Assembly: GCA_003635265.1 (NCBI GenBank)
Contig: PYIZ01000027.1
Location: forward strand, 1-58,567
Length of the DNA: 58,567 nt
Reading direction: 5' to 3'
DNA from: Candidatus Poribacteria bacterium
GTDB taxonomy: Bacteria > Poribacteria > WGA-4E > PCPOR2b
Position 1 is the stretch's first letter. Every line of letters starts with the position of its first letter. A model generated the notes under the pieces. It saw only the letters and a program-made list of their open reading frames with translations, was not told where the DNA came from and made no database searches. Shown in pieces: positions 35,413 through 43,058 of this stretch. A program made the position numbers and the translations under genes.

Positions 35413-36187
35413 CTCCTGCTCCTTTCCGCAATTCATCAATGAACAATTTCGGGAGATGTACTGCCCCATCTGTATAGTAATCGAGTTCAATCTCCCCTTG
35501 AGTTTCCCCGGCGACAAAGGGGATGAATCCTTTAATAGAACTAGGTTCGGGGTGTTCAAGGGGTGTGTCTGCGGAGGTCTCCCCTTCCCAAGCATAACGG
35601 TACAGTGGAAATGCTTCACATGGAATCCCGGCGAGTGCTGCCCCGGGCAGGAGCGTATCAGGTTCAGCACACGTTCGTTCCAAAGTAAGTTGGATCGGTC
35701 CACAAATCCTATCCACAAAAGCGTATCCCTCTTTGCCGATTTTGCAACCGAAGTTCGTAACCGTTTTCAATTGATTCAGGAGTTCCTTATCTTCCGAAAC
35801 CACGTAACCAATGAGCGATTCTGCGAAGAGGTATTCCCACGTATGGAGTTGATAGACCTCCCTCTGGGATTGGTATCGAACGATTCGTGAAAAAGCGTTA
35901 TGGTTGAAAGCCCTGATTCCCTGACGTTTTGTTGTATGAACACAATACTCTTGTGCTTTTGGATACGCCCCAAGCGGACAAAGTTGGGGCGGCAAGGCAT
36001 AATAATCTGGATCTTTGACAGCGGTTTCCGGGAAATGTCCAGCCTCCAGCAGCTTCAAACGGCGTAAAAAACCGGACATCGTTGTCGGTGGCAGAAACGG
36101 ATAGGTACTGATATGTAGAACAGACGATGGCATCCGTCGGAATGTCAATCCTGATGTCGGTTTAATTATCAGTTTCAGCATCCACAT
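35405..36187 (-). CDS. csc1: Cas5-family protein, Csc1-like
   Basis: GGAGG nine bases before the ATG at 36187 (MWMLKLIIKPTSG) sets this start, with 26 bp of overlap with csc2. The 260-residue product has the Cas5 RAMP opening (LIIKPTSGLTFR) and the loop YPFLPPTTMSGFLRRL, where Cas5 proteins carry their conserved Ser-Gly. Length and position next to a Csc2-like Cas7 point to Csc1 of type I-D. It would cap the 5' handle of the crRNA and contact the large subunit. It overlaps the HD gene by 8 bp, so translation is probably coupled. Confidence 0.8.
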   Translation of the reverse strand: MWMLKLIIKPTSGLTFRRMPSSVLHISTYPFLPPTTMSGFLRRLKLLEAGHFPETAVKDPDYYALPPQLCPLGAYPKAQEYCVHTTKRQGIRAFNHNAFSRIVRYQSQREVYQLHTWEYLFAESLIGYVVSEDKELLNQLKTVTNFGCKIGKEGYAFVDRICGPIQLTLERTCAEPDTLLPGAALAGIPCEAFPLYRYAWEGETSADTPLEHPEPSSIKGFIPFVAGETQGEIELDYYTDGAVHLPKLFIDELRKGAGGD

Positions 36188-37139
36188 TGTTGAGTACCTC
36201 CTTTTCAAAGTTGACTAGATACTCCGATATCTTTGTAATAGCGGCATCCCCGACGTACCGATGAAAATTTCCCTGAGTCAATTCACTGGTACGCTGCTGT
36301 TCACTCCCGGCGATTGAAAAAGCAGCCTTCGTAAACTGATCTTTTGCCAAGTCAATATCTGTGATGACCGGCGAAACCACAGGCCGTTTGCCAAGGGGAG
36401 CGAGATAACGGTCAACGACAACCCACGGTTCATCCTCATCTGTTTTTGTAAGTGGGGCATCATGGATCTTAACCCCTTTCGGATTGCCTGCTCCCAAGCG
36501 TGCTAGTGCACCCATAAACGCGTAAGCAACAGCAGAAAATTCGCTATCCGTCATACTCATACAATGATTATAGACTGGATAGAGAAGCCCCGGTTGATTA
36601 TATTCTCGTCTGAAAGGGGTCGGTGTTGGATCCTCTTCAGGAGGTTTTCGCATCATTGAGGGATGCATCGCACGTTGTTTCTCTTCAGGACCCAACGCCT
36701 GGATCGCTACCCCGCCACTATGTGTTAGGCGGCCAATAAGTGTGGTTGCAGGACGTTTTTCTGATTCACCCTCAATTTCAATTGCGCTTGTGATAAGTCC
36801 ACCAAAGACACGACAGATTGGACACTCGACTTTGCTACAGGTGTGCGGAATACCACAGTTCCGTTGATCGCCCAGCAGTCCATTTCCAGTTGGTGCCCAA
36901 ATCAGCGAACGCCGTTCAACGCCGCGCCGCTTGGTCGGGGAAAGGTAACATTTTTCAAGTTCATCAGTATCACCATCATTAGATACCGGAATAGTGACAG
37001 TTTCAACAATGTTGACATTTACCTGTGTCTCATGACCAAAAAAGAGTTCTTGGCCCCCTTCGAGAATAGCGTAAATGTCGAAGTGGAATCGTGGTTCGTC
37101 GGTGTAGGTTTCAAGCCCAGATTTCACTTTGATTGCCAT
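36162..37139 (-). CDS. csc2: Cas7-family backbone protein, Csc2-like
   Basis: The 325-residue protein has a RAMP-type Cas7 fold with a zinc-like motif CGIPHTCSKVECPICRVFGGL (four Cys within about 17 residues), as in Csc2 and Csm3-type Cas7 proteins. RRSLIWAPTGNGLLGDQRN before it and LARLGAGNPKGVKI later also fit. AGGAG lies about ten bases before the ATG. It would polymerise along the crRNA to form the Cascade filament. It follows the large-subunit gene by 5 bp. Type I-D is inferred from this Cas7 together with the separate Cas3' and Csc1-like Cas5. Confidence 0.82.
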   Translation of the reverse strand: MAIKVKSGLETYTDEPRFHFDIYAILEGGQELFFGHETQVNVNIVETVTIPVSNDGDTDELEKCYLSPTKRRGVERRSLIWAPTGNGLLGDQRNCGIPHTCSKVECPICRVFGGLITSAIEIEGESEKRPATTLIGRLTHSGGVAIQALGPEEKQRAMHPSMMRKPPEEDPTPTPFRREYNQPGLLYPVYNHCMSMTDSEFSAVAYAFMGALARLGAGNPKGVKIHDAPLTKTDEDEPWVVVDRYLAPLGKRPVVSPVITDIDLAKDQFTKAAFSIAGSEQQRTSELTQGNFHRYVGDAAITKISEYLVNFEKEVLNNVDAETDN

Positions 37140-37144
37140 TTTGG

Positions 37145-39358
37145 TTAATCTCCTTTCTGATTAAATAGAGGGGCGAACTTCGCGTGGAGGTTCAGTTTGA
37201 GTTGATAAAACAACTTTCGCTGTTCAGTCTTATTATATTTCTGAGATAACTCAGCATAGGCGTTGAGAATGTCGTCAAAGTAAACGGCTAGTTGTTCCTG
37301 CCCTTTTTCATTCTGTCCCTCACGACCGGATAACTCCAGCTTAAGCGTTTCTTTCAATAATTGCTTCGCTCGATCATAGCAGAAATAGTTATCATCGTTG
37401 CGGAACATTGTTGCACGTGTGCGAGGGAGTACATCAGCAGCTTCGTAGTTGAAGAAACTAGCATTAACAACTTTCTCGATCAGTTTTTTAACTTCACGTT
37501 GCACTGTATCGCGAGGCTCTGATTTTTCAAGTACCCTGCGAACGTAATCACAATAAGCGTAAGTCAACCCAGTAAGTGCAGCGACATCATAAGAAAATGC
37601 TGCTTGTTTTGCCATGATTTTGTCTCCTTTTGAGGATCGCTCAAGTAAGGTACAGTATTTTTCACGGAGTTCCTCAAGACTCCGTTTTTCACTGTATGAC
37701 CAGTCGTAAATTGGTGTTACTTCAGTCGATTCTGCGGTTGCCAGTGTATAGATAGCAGCAATCACCTCGTCTTTCTGGATGAGTCGAATTGCTTGGCATA
37801 ACCGCATATTATCTTTACCGTTCACGATAAGGCGAGGCGAAAAACTGTCTTGAAGATAACTGAGCCAGACCAGATGTCGGGTTGGCAACGGAATCTCTGA
37901 TTCACCTGCAAAAAGTGTCAAGTCCATCTTTTCAAGTGTGCCGGAGGGAAGTGTTCGTGCAACTCGCCAGAGTGTGTACTGTACTTGCCCAATCTTTTCT
38001 GAAACGGGTGTTGCACCTCCCCGTTCACGTACAAACTCGCGGCAGTTAATCAGTAAATACCTCCCGGCAATCAGGTTTAATTCGCCAAGGGTTAGCATCT
38101 GGAGATATTTCTCAGGCAATATCTGTTGATTCTCTTCGTCAGTTTGTGGCACCAAACGAACAATAATCGCACCACCTGCCAATTTAATTGGACAACCGAA
38201 AGCAACTACAAGGCAATTAAGGCAAATAGAAGGTTGGGCTTGTCCACTCCCAGATTGTAATCTTTGGGAGGGATCCGAAAAGACAAACCGGTTTGCCTCT
38301 AGCTTGCCCTTAAAGTAACAAGTTTCACTTTTAGGTGGCAAATGCCTACCACAACTGTAGCAACGGTTTTTGATAGTATCACCAGCAACATGGATGTGGT
38401 TTTGTGCTATTTCGTCAACTAAAGCAAGCGGACAGTTCAGATGGCTAACAGGTTCCTCCAGAATCTCAATAATTTTATCTTCAATTTTTCCTTTTTTTGA
38501 GCGAGGCTTCACTGTGCCGTAAGAAAATTGGCTTGAGCCAGTTCGGTTGAATCGGCGAGAAAGCCTTACTGCTTTGTCGAAATTCAGTTCATTGGTTCGC
38601 AATTCAGTACGCAAACCGTCCAATAGTTGCTTTAGTTCTTCACGATTTGACTTGAAAGCACTCTCGCGTTCCTCGTCAGTTTTGGCTTTCCTATAGTTGT
38701 CAGGGTATCGAATAACTCTTTCCTTAAGTGTTGCAATGTAAAAGGCCGCTTGCCAAAGTTTCATTGCTTCTGTTACCGATGGAAAATGGACGTAACCAAA
38801 ACCTCTGTTAGTCAGCTTCATGCTATTCACGAATAGGGTAAAGGACTTGTACAACTCTTCTTCTGAGTAAGCAAATTGAATAAACTGTTGCCATTCATTT
38901 TCAAGTTGAAAATTTATCTTTGGTATAAACAGAGTAACTGTCAGTTGATTTTCTGAAAGACGGATAGCACATTTTTCATGCTGTAAGAATGTCATGAATC
39001 GTTCAATCAGCGTATCATAAGCAACCCGAATCTGAATCTCTTGTGGAAGTACGGTCCGGTAATAACTGTAGGTTTTCCCAATCGGCTTGTCCTTAAAAAT
39101 AATTGTGTCCTTTTGCTGAGAGAGCAGGTCAAGCGGATTCGTTAGGAACTTATTAACTTCTGATTTATATTTCATCACTTGTTCAGTATGCCGCAGGACG
39201 CGCAATGCATCCATTTCTTCCCACCACTGTTTGAGTTGTTCGTACCTTTTTGCCTGCCGCATCCCGTGTACGAATACTTCAAAGTCCGTTGTCAGTTCAT
39301 CTGGATTTATCCCTGCAAAGTGAGCAGCTAAAATCTTTTTTCTTTGTTGGCTATCCAT
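37145..39358 (-). CDS. CRISPR effector large subunit, Cas10d/Csc3-like without HD domain
   Basis: The 737-residue protein is the first gene of the cas operon, the usual place of the large subunit. It has a Cys cluster, C333YSC336 with C347, then C379LNC382 and C389, resembling the zinc finger of Cas10/Cas8 proteins. It has no HD motif at its N-terminus and no GGDD cyclase motif. Csc3/Cas10d proteins are usually above 900 residues with an N-terminal HD; the shorter length here agrees with the HD being encoded separately. A Cas8-type large subunit is the alternative. It would recognise the PAM and recruit the helicase. The nearest clear ribosome site (AAGGAG) is about 14 bases away, so expression may be weak or the start imprecise. 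Confidence 0.7.
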   Translation of the reverse strand: MDSQQRKKILAAHFAGINPDELTTDFEVFVHGMRQAKRYEQLKQWWEEMDALRVLRHTEQVMKYKSEVNKFLTNPLDLLSQQKDTIIFKDKPIGKTYSYYRTVLPQEIQIRVAYDTLIERFMTFLQHEKCAIRLSENQLTVTLFIPKINFQLENEWQQFIQFAYSEEELYKSFTLFVNSMKLTNRGFGYVHFPSVTEAMKLWQAAFYIATLKERVIRYPDNYRKAKTDEERESAFKSNREELKQLLDGLRTELRTNELNFDKAVRLSRRFNRTGSSQFSYGTVKPRSKKGKIEDKIIEILEEPVSHLNCPLALVDEIAQNHIHVAGDTIKNRCYSCGRHLPPKSETCYFKGKLEANRFVFSDPSQRLQSGSGQAQPSICLNCLVVAFGCPIKLAGGAIIVRLVPQTDEENQQILPEKYLQMLTLGELNLIAGRYLLINCREFVRERGGATPVSEKIGQVQYTLWRVARTLPSGTLEKMDLTLFAGESEIPLPTRHLVWLSYLQDSFSPRLIVNGKDNMRLCQAIRLIQKDEVIAAIYTLATAESTEVTPIYDWSYSEKRSLEELREKYCTLLERSSKGDKIMAKQAAFSYDVAALTGLTYAYCDYVRRVLEKSEPRDTVQREVKKLIEKVVNASFFNYEAADVLPRTRATMFRNDDNYFCYDRAKQLLKETLKLELSGREGQNEKGQEQLAVYFDDILNAYAELSQKYNKTEQRKLFYQLKLNLHAKFAPLFNQKGD

Positions 39359-39827
39359 AACTATTCAAAATTCTCCTTGAGTTGTTAGAGGTATTTAGAC
39401 TGATCGACGGTTATGATAACATGCGATCAGTTGCACAAACCTGTGCCTGATCGAAAAAAATCAACCGCTTCTCATTTTTTTTGTAGGGTCATTTAGTTTT
39501 ACTGTAGGAGGGATTCCCGAATCCCGACATCTGCCGCTTTTACAATCTGCGTATCGTATGCCTCGCAGCGTTGTTGCCAATGAAAATCTATCGAACACTG
39601 CTTTAGACTTCTAAGCGAAACACCTTTTTTCGGTGCAGCTTCAGTGCAGCTTCGGTGCAATTTTTCAATCGAGCGCGGCGGCTCCATATCACGGTAACGG
39701 AGGAAATTTGGAAAGGGGCAATATGTACATTGCTTACTGTTGAGAGTTCGGTATAGTGAGTTGTGGAAGGAATATTGAAGATTAGATATCTTGCAATTGA
39801 CTCGCAGCGTGACAAACAGGCAAAAAT
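39359..39827. other. Promoter region of the cas operon and non-coding spacer
   Basis: No gene is supported in this 469-bp stretch and there is no CRISPR array. Near the cas side lies a palindromic operator candidate (39401-39454). At 39484-39500 there is a solo end of the miniature element (TAGGGTCATTTAGTTTT) without a matching second end. Near 39640-39660 GTGCAGCTTC occurs twice, too short and too few to be a CRISPR remnant. Confidence 0.7.
39401..39454. promoter_or_regulatory. Candidate operator: palindrome plus extra half-site before the cas operon
   Basis: CGATCAG (39425-39431) and CTGATCG (39448-39454) form an inverted repeat that extends inward through GCACA/TGTGC with a one-base bulge. 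A third CTGATCG lies at 39401-39407, spaced 24 and 23 bp from the others, roughly two helix turns. All lie 40-100 bp before the large-subunit start. The WYL regulator encoded just upstream is the obvious binder, by inference. Confidence 0.55.
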
Positions 39828-40799
39828 CTAATTTTTTCGATAGACCTCCACCATCCTCGCCGCTGTATCCGCGACCCACTTCCGTAACTCCTTCGGTTGG
39901 ATCACCTCTGCCTCCTCGCCCCAAGTCAACACCCACCAGCCAACTTCCTGCCAACCCGCGACTGTGGCTTCAAAGCGCAGACCTCTATCAGCCTGTTCAT
40001 ATATCTGCTGCGTCGAATGCCATTGCACCTCTCGGATAAGCGGCGCGATGCGGGGCTTGAACTCAATAACGACGTGTGTTTCGGGACCGAGCCTGAAATC
40101 CCAACTTTTTTCCATGTACTTCTGCACGGAGAAATCTTCAGGGATTGTGTAAGAGAGGTGACTCATGAAAAGATTGTGGATTCTATTAATGCGAAAGGTT
40201 AGAATTTGATTCAACTGTTCAACGTGCCCAATCACATACCAAGCGTGTTTGCGAAACAGGACTGCATACGGTGAGAGTCGATGCCGCTCCCGCTTTCCAC
40301 TGCTGAAAGCATTATATGCCATGTTCACCTTGCGCCGTTCCCGAATCGCTTCGTATAGCGTCTCTCTATGCGGCTCTATTTCATCAATTTGACTGATCTG
40401 CTGATGCGGCACTTCAATCTGGGGGGCAATTCGGTCCAAGGTTTCGTTTGTTCGTTTCGGTAAATTGGAGGTGATCTTGTGGATAGCGTTATTGAGAACC
40501 TCTATCGCCTGCTTTCCTTCCGCTGCTTGATAAAAGCGGGCGGCTGTAACGAGTGCAAGTGCCTCCTCAAAATTAAGGTTGAGGGCAGGTAGAAAAAAGT
40601 CAGAGACCATTTCATATCCCTGTTTGCCACGGGGAATAATCTCGATCCCCATTTCACACAGTAGGTCAATATCACGTTGGATGGTTGCTATGCTGACTTC
40701 AAGGCGTGCTGCCAACCGAGGTCGTGTCCACCGACACGGTTCTTTGTGGATGAGGGAGGCAACTTCGATGATCCGTGCCATCTGATATTTTCGGTACAT
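39828..40799 (-). CDS. WYL-domain transcriptional regulator next to the cas operon
   Basis: AAAGGA just before the ATG at 40799 (MYRKYQMARIIEV) sets the start; an upstream in-frame ATG at 40853 is less likely. The 323-residue product has an N-terminal winged helix (RLAARLEVSIATIQRDIDLLCEMGIEI, about 30-57), a linker of helices and a WYL domain (RHRLSPYAVLFRKHAWYVIGHVEQ), followed by a WCX-type C-terminal part. WYL proteins sense ligands, often nucleic acid or nucleotides, and are often encoded beside CRISPR and other defence loci; one is known as a repressor next to a cyanobacterial type I-D locus. It is oriented toward the cas operon. Confidence 0.9.
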   Translation of the reverse strand: MYRKYQMARIIEVASLIHKEPCRWTRPRLAARLEVSIATIQRDIDLLCEMGIEIIPRGKQGYEMVSDFFLPALNLNFEEALALVTAARFYQAAEGKQAIEVLNNAIHKITSNLPKRTNETLDRIAPQIEVPHQQISQIDEIEPHRETLYEAIRERRKVNMAYNAFSSGKRERHRLSPYAVLFRKHAWYVIGHVEQLNQILTFRINRIHNLFMSHLSYTIPEDFSVQKYMEKSWDFRLGPETHVVIEFKPRIAPLIREVQWHSTQQIYEQADRGLRFEATVAGWQEVGWWVLTWGEEAEVIQPKELRKWVADTAARMVEVYRKN

Positions 40800-40918
40800 G
40801 CTATCCTTTCGATGGCTTTTGGGCGAGGGAACCTCGCCCCTACCAACTACCAAGTTTCTTGACCTTTATAGTAGATTTTAGAATTAATTAGACACTGTGA
40901 ACGAGCCCCGATAGATCG

Positions 40919-40948
40919 GAGTTACGGCACACGGCGTGTGCCTACTAC
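40919..40948. repeat. 30-bp dispersed palindromic repeat, copy 1
   Basis: GAGTTACGGCACACGG then CGTGTGCCTACTAC. GGCACAC and GTGTGCC pair around a 3-base loop. A copy with one difference lies at 47739-47768 in the same orientation, also just beyond gene ends. Possibly a REP-like element. Confidence 0.75.
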
Positions 40949-40978
40949 TTTTAATGTCTGCTTATTTTGTAGAATTCA

Positions 40979-41203
40979 CTATAGTTCAATGTCATTGGTC
41001 TGTGGGATGAGGTGTCCCATTTTCAAGCCAATTAAAATCCACTCTTCTAGGACTTCTCGCAATTCCTCTCTGCAAGCTTCCAGCGTCTCCGCATTCGCCC
41101 AAACTCCCTGAAGATCGGGAATGTTACCAAAATAACCTTCCCCATCGGGTAATATTTCATAATGCGCTTTATGCATAGCTGCTTCGATGTAATCCGTCAG
41201 CAT
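40979..41203 (-). CDS. HicB-like antitoxin, no HicA partner
   Basis: The 74-residue protein has the HicB antitoxin fold: AHYEILPDGEGYFGNIPDLQGVWANAETLEACREELREVLEEWILIGLKMG, with the usual strand-turn-strand and helix. It lacks a C-terminal DNA-binding domain. No hicA gene (about 60 codons, double-stranded-RNA-binding fold) is found within 120 bp on either side. It may be an orphan antitoxin kept against incoming toxins or a regulator of another gene. Confidence 0.8.
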   Translation of the reverse strand: MLTDYIEAAMHKAHYEILPDGEGYFGNIPDLQGVWANAETLEACREELREVLEEWILIGLKMGHLIPQTNDIEL

Positions 41204-41233
41204 AACTCACCCTTCCTTTCTATACTATTGGTG

Positions 41234-42097
41234 TTATTTGTTGTTTTCTTTGGTCGTTTTCTTCGCTTGACTGGCAAGCCGCCCGGCTTGTTTTGCCAAG
41301 CGTTTCGCCTCCTCGATCTGTTTCATCAATGCGCGGTTCGTCCACGAAACACCAGCCAAGTACCGAATTTCCTTGCCGTCAATCGCGGGAGCGTTCAACG
41401 CCTCTGCAGCGATATAAACTTGCAAACCGCTAGCTGCGGTATGGCGGAGTCCCGTATTAACACCCCTGCCATCAACTTCAACACTGAAAGTCAGGCTGCC
41501 CCTTGCGAAGGCGGGATGGAAATCTTTACTTATACCTAAGAACGCGCCGTTTAGTACCTTGCTCATGCCAATCTCTTCGACAAAACGGTTATTTCCGATA
41601 CCGATGTGTCCGGTGATATGATGGATACTCGGCAGGGAGAACTGCTTGCTGATTGCAACAAACGCCGATTTGCGTTCATATCGTTCAATATCGTTCAGTC
41701 CGCTCTCAATGCTGTCGCCAATATTTTCTAGTCCTACTGCGATATTGGGGGCAATTCCGGCTTCGCGAAGCAGGAGCACCTTGAGATTTCCCAATAAAAA
41801 GCTCTGTTGATTGTGCCGAACACTTGTCAAGCCGATCTCGACGCGATCGAAAAGCCCAAAATCGAGTTGGAGTGCGGCTTCATCGCGTGGTAATTCGCCG
41901 GCGTTGCGGAAGCCAAAATAGGTTCCGAGGTTAAATATCCCGTGTTCGATAACCTTTCCCGTCGGTATATCCACCAAGCCACTATCCCGGCAATAAGGGG
42001 CAGCCCAAAGACGGGGGCAACAAAGTATCGTGATACAAAACAGAGGAATAAGTAGCCGTTGCAGCGTAATCGGGAAAGCGTTATAAATAAAATTCAT
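41234..42097 (-). CDS. Predicted outer-membrane beta-barrel protein (YjbH-like)
   Basis: The 287-residue product begins with a signal peptide (hydrophobic LLIPLFCITILCC, cleavage near LWAAP, about residue 32). Then come repeating amphipathic strands: GIFNLGTYFGFRNAG, ALQLDFGLFDRVEIGLTSVRH, GNLKVLLLREAGIAPNIAVGLENIG and GLQVYIAAEAL. This resembles YjbH-type lipoprotein barrels, though I am not certain of the family. The end is a Lys/Ala-rich helix (EEAKRLAKQAGRLASQAKKTTKENNK part), unusual for a barrel, since the C-terminus normally has an aromatic residue. Confidence 0.65.
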   Translation of the reverse strand: MNFIYNAFPITLQRLLIPLFCITILCCPRLWAAPYCRDSGLVDIPTGKVIEHGIFNLGTYFGFRNAGELPRDEAALQLDFGLFDRVEIGLTSVRHNQQSFLLGNLKVLLLREAGIAPNIAVGLENIGDSIESGLNDIERYERKSAFVAISKQFSLPSIHHITGHIGIGNNRFVEEIGMSKVLNGAFLGISKDFHPAFARGSLTFSVEVDGRGVNTGLRHTAASGLQVYIAAEALNAPAIDGKEIRYLAGVSWTNRALMKQIEEAKRLAKQAGRLASQAKKTTKENNK

Positions 42098-42245
42098 CGG
42101 TCTATCCGAGGGTTTGAAGCCGTTTCAGGGAGGGAAGCCACAAAAGTTGAAGTGCTACTATTTCTGGATGGAGATCTCTCATGTAATGGAGGGGGATTGA
42201 CGCGAGGCGGTCATTTCGCATTGGGGTGCTATCTATTAAGAATAA

Positions 42246-42282
42246 AAAGAAGGGACCGCACACGGAGGTGTCAGTCCCTTCT
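42246..42282 (-). terminator. Intrinsic terminator after the gene at 42300-42725
   Basis: AGAAGGGAC (42248-42256) pairs with GTCCCTTCT (42274-42282), with an inner ACAC/GTGT stem. On the minus strand the stem is followed by TTTTTATT. Confidence 0.7.
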
Positions 42283-42299
42283 ATAGTAGATTTTGTGGT

Positions 42300-42725
42300 T
42301 TAATCGAGGTCAAGCTGGCTCATAAATGCAAGCATCTTTGCTTCAGCCTGTTCGGCAACCTGTTCCAGCGTTTCGGGATCGATTGTGGTCTCCTGAATCC
42401 GTTCATCGGTGTTTGTCGCAAGACAAAAACCGAGATTGTACTTGAGATCGTGCATCGCTTGCTCGATGTGAGCGCTGACAGGTCCGGCGGGATACATCCA
42501 CTGCCGTGCCCGATTCTGTTTCAGGTTGATGTGGCAGTGCCCCGTTCCGCCCTGCTTTTTTGCCTCGCCAAAGCAGTCAAGACGCAAGATTTCTTGGTCA
42601 TAGGCGAAGACAGATGCTGCGGGACCATAACCTGCCCGGTCATCCCGCCAGTAGACTTCCAATCGAACATTGTCTTCTAGCGGATATTCGACCAGATCCC
42701 TTCTTCCTTGTTGTTCTGGCGCCAT
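42300..42725 (-). CDS. Hypothetical protein
   Basis: I do not recognise this 141-residue protein. It is acidic and Gln-rich without signal or membrane segments. Conserved-looking features are a VRLEVYWRDDRAGYGPAASVFAYDQEILRLDCFGE core, KQGGTGHCHIN with one Cys and two His, and a helical C-terminal half. AAAGGA precedes the ATG. A terminator follows, so it is its own transcription unit. Confidence 0.6.
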   Translation of the reverse strand: MAPEQQGRRDLVEYPLEDNVRLEVYWRDDRAGYGPAASVFAYDQEILRLDCFGEAKKQGGTGHCHINLKQNRARQWMYPAGPVSAHIEQAMHDLKYNLGFCLATNTDERIQETTIDPETLEQVAEQAEAKMLAFMSQLDLD

Positions 42726-43058
42726 CGTCTTTCCTTTCGATTGTAGATGGTTTAATTTGTAAATGCCTTTGTAATTCTAACACCCCACGAATCAACGAGG
42801 TGCGGACCTCATCGCCCCCGATTGCATCGGGACTCAAAGCAACTTTTAGCCGAATTGGTGCTCCTGTCTCAGATCCGTGTTATTAGCATTCTACTACAAA
42901 GCACGTACAAGGTCAAGTCCTATTTTTGTCGTCTCTATCAGATTTGATGAAGTTCGTTCTGCACTTTTGAATCGTCTTGACAGCCCTTCTACAACCAAGT
43001 AAAATATGCGAAGTGTATCTTGACTGCAATATAACCCCCACCGAGGCGTATCGAAATC
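42726..43058. other. Intergenic region before the PglZ gene
   Basis: No gene is seen. It contains the promoter at 42977-43005 and a small CCCGAT-type palindrome (about 42818-42832, GCCCCCGATTGCATCGGG) like that at 1822. Confidence 0.6.
42977..43005 (+). promoter_or_regulatory. Predicted sigma70-type promoter for the PglZ gene
   Basis: TTGACA (42977-42982) and TAAAAT (43000-43005) with a 17-bp spacer, about 54 bp before the start codon at 43059. One of the best consensus matches in the window. Confidence 0.65.

Noticed and set aside
35413..35718. Long N-terminal extension of the HD nuclease frame
   Set aside because: It is antisense-shifted reading through csc1, and a GTG with a good ribosome site at 35412 gives a normal start.
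37145..39358. Type III CRISPR Cas10
   Set aside because: No GGDD cyclase motif, no HD on the protein and no Csm or Cmr set; a Cas3 helicase and an HD nuclease are present, as in type I.
39630..39665. Repeated GTGCAGCTTC as a possible CRISPR remnant
   Set aside because: Only two short copies a few bases apart, with no spacer-sized intervals and no longer repeat.
39499..39954. 151-codon minus-strand frame between the cas operon and the WYL gene
   Set aside because: It overlaps the end of the WYL gene out of frame, is rich in Gly/Arg from antiparallel codons and has no family resemblance.
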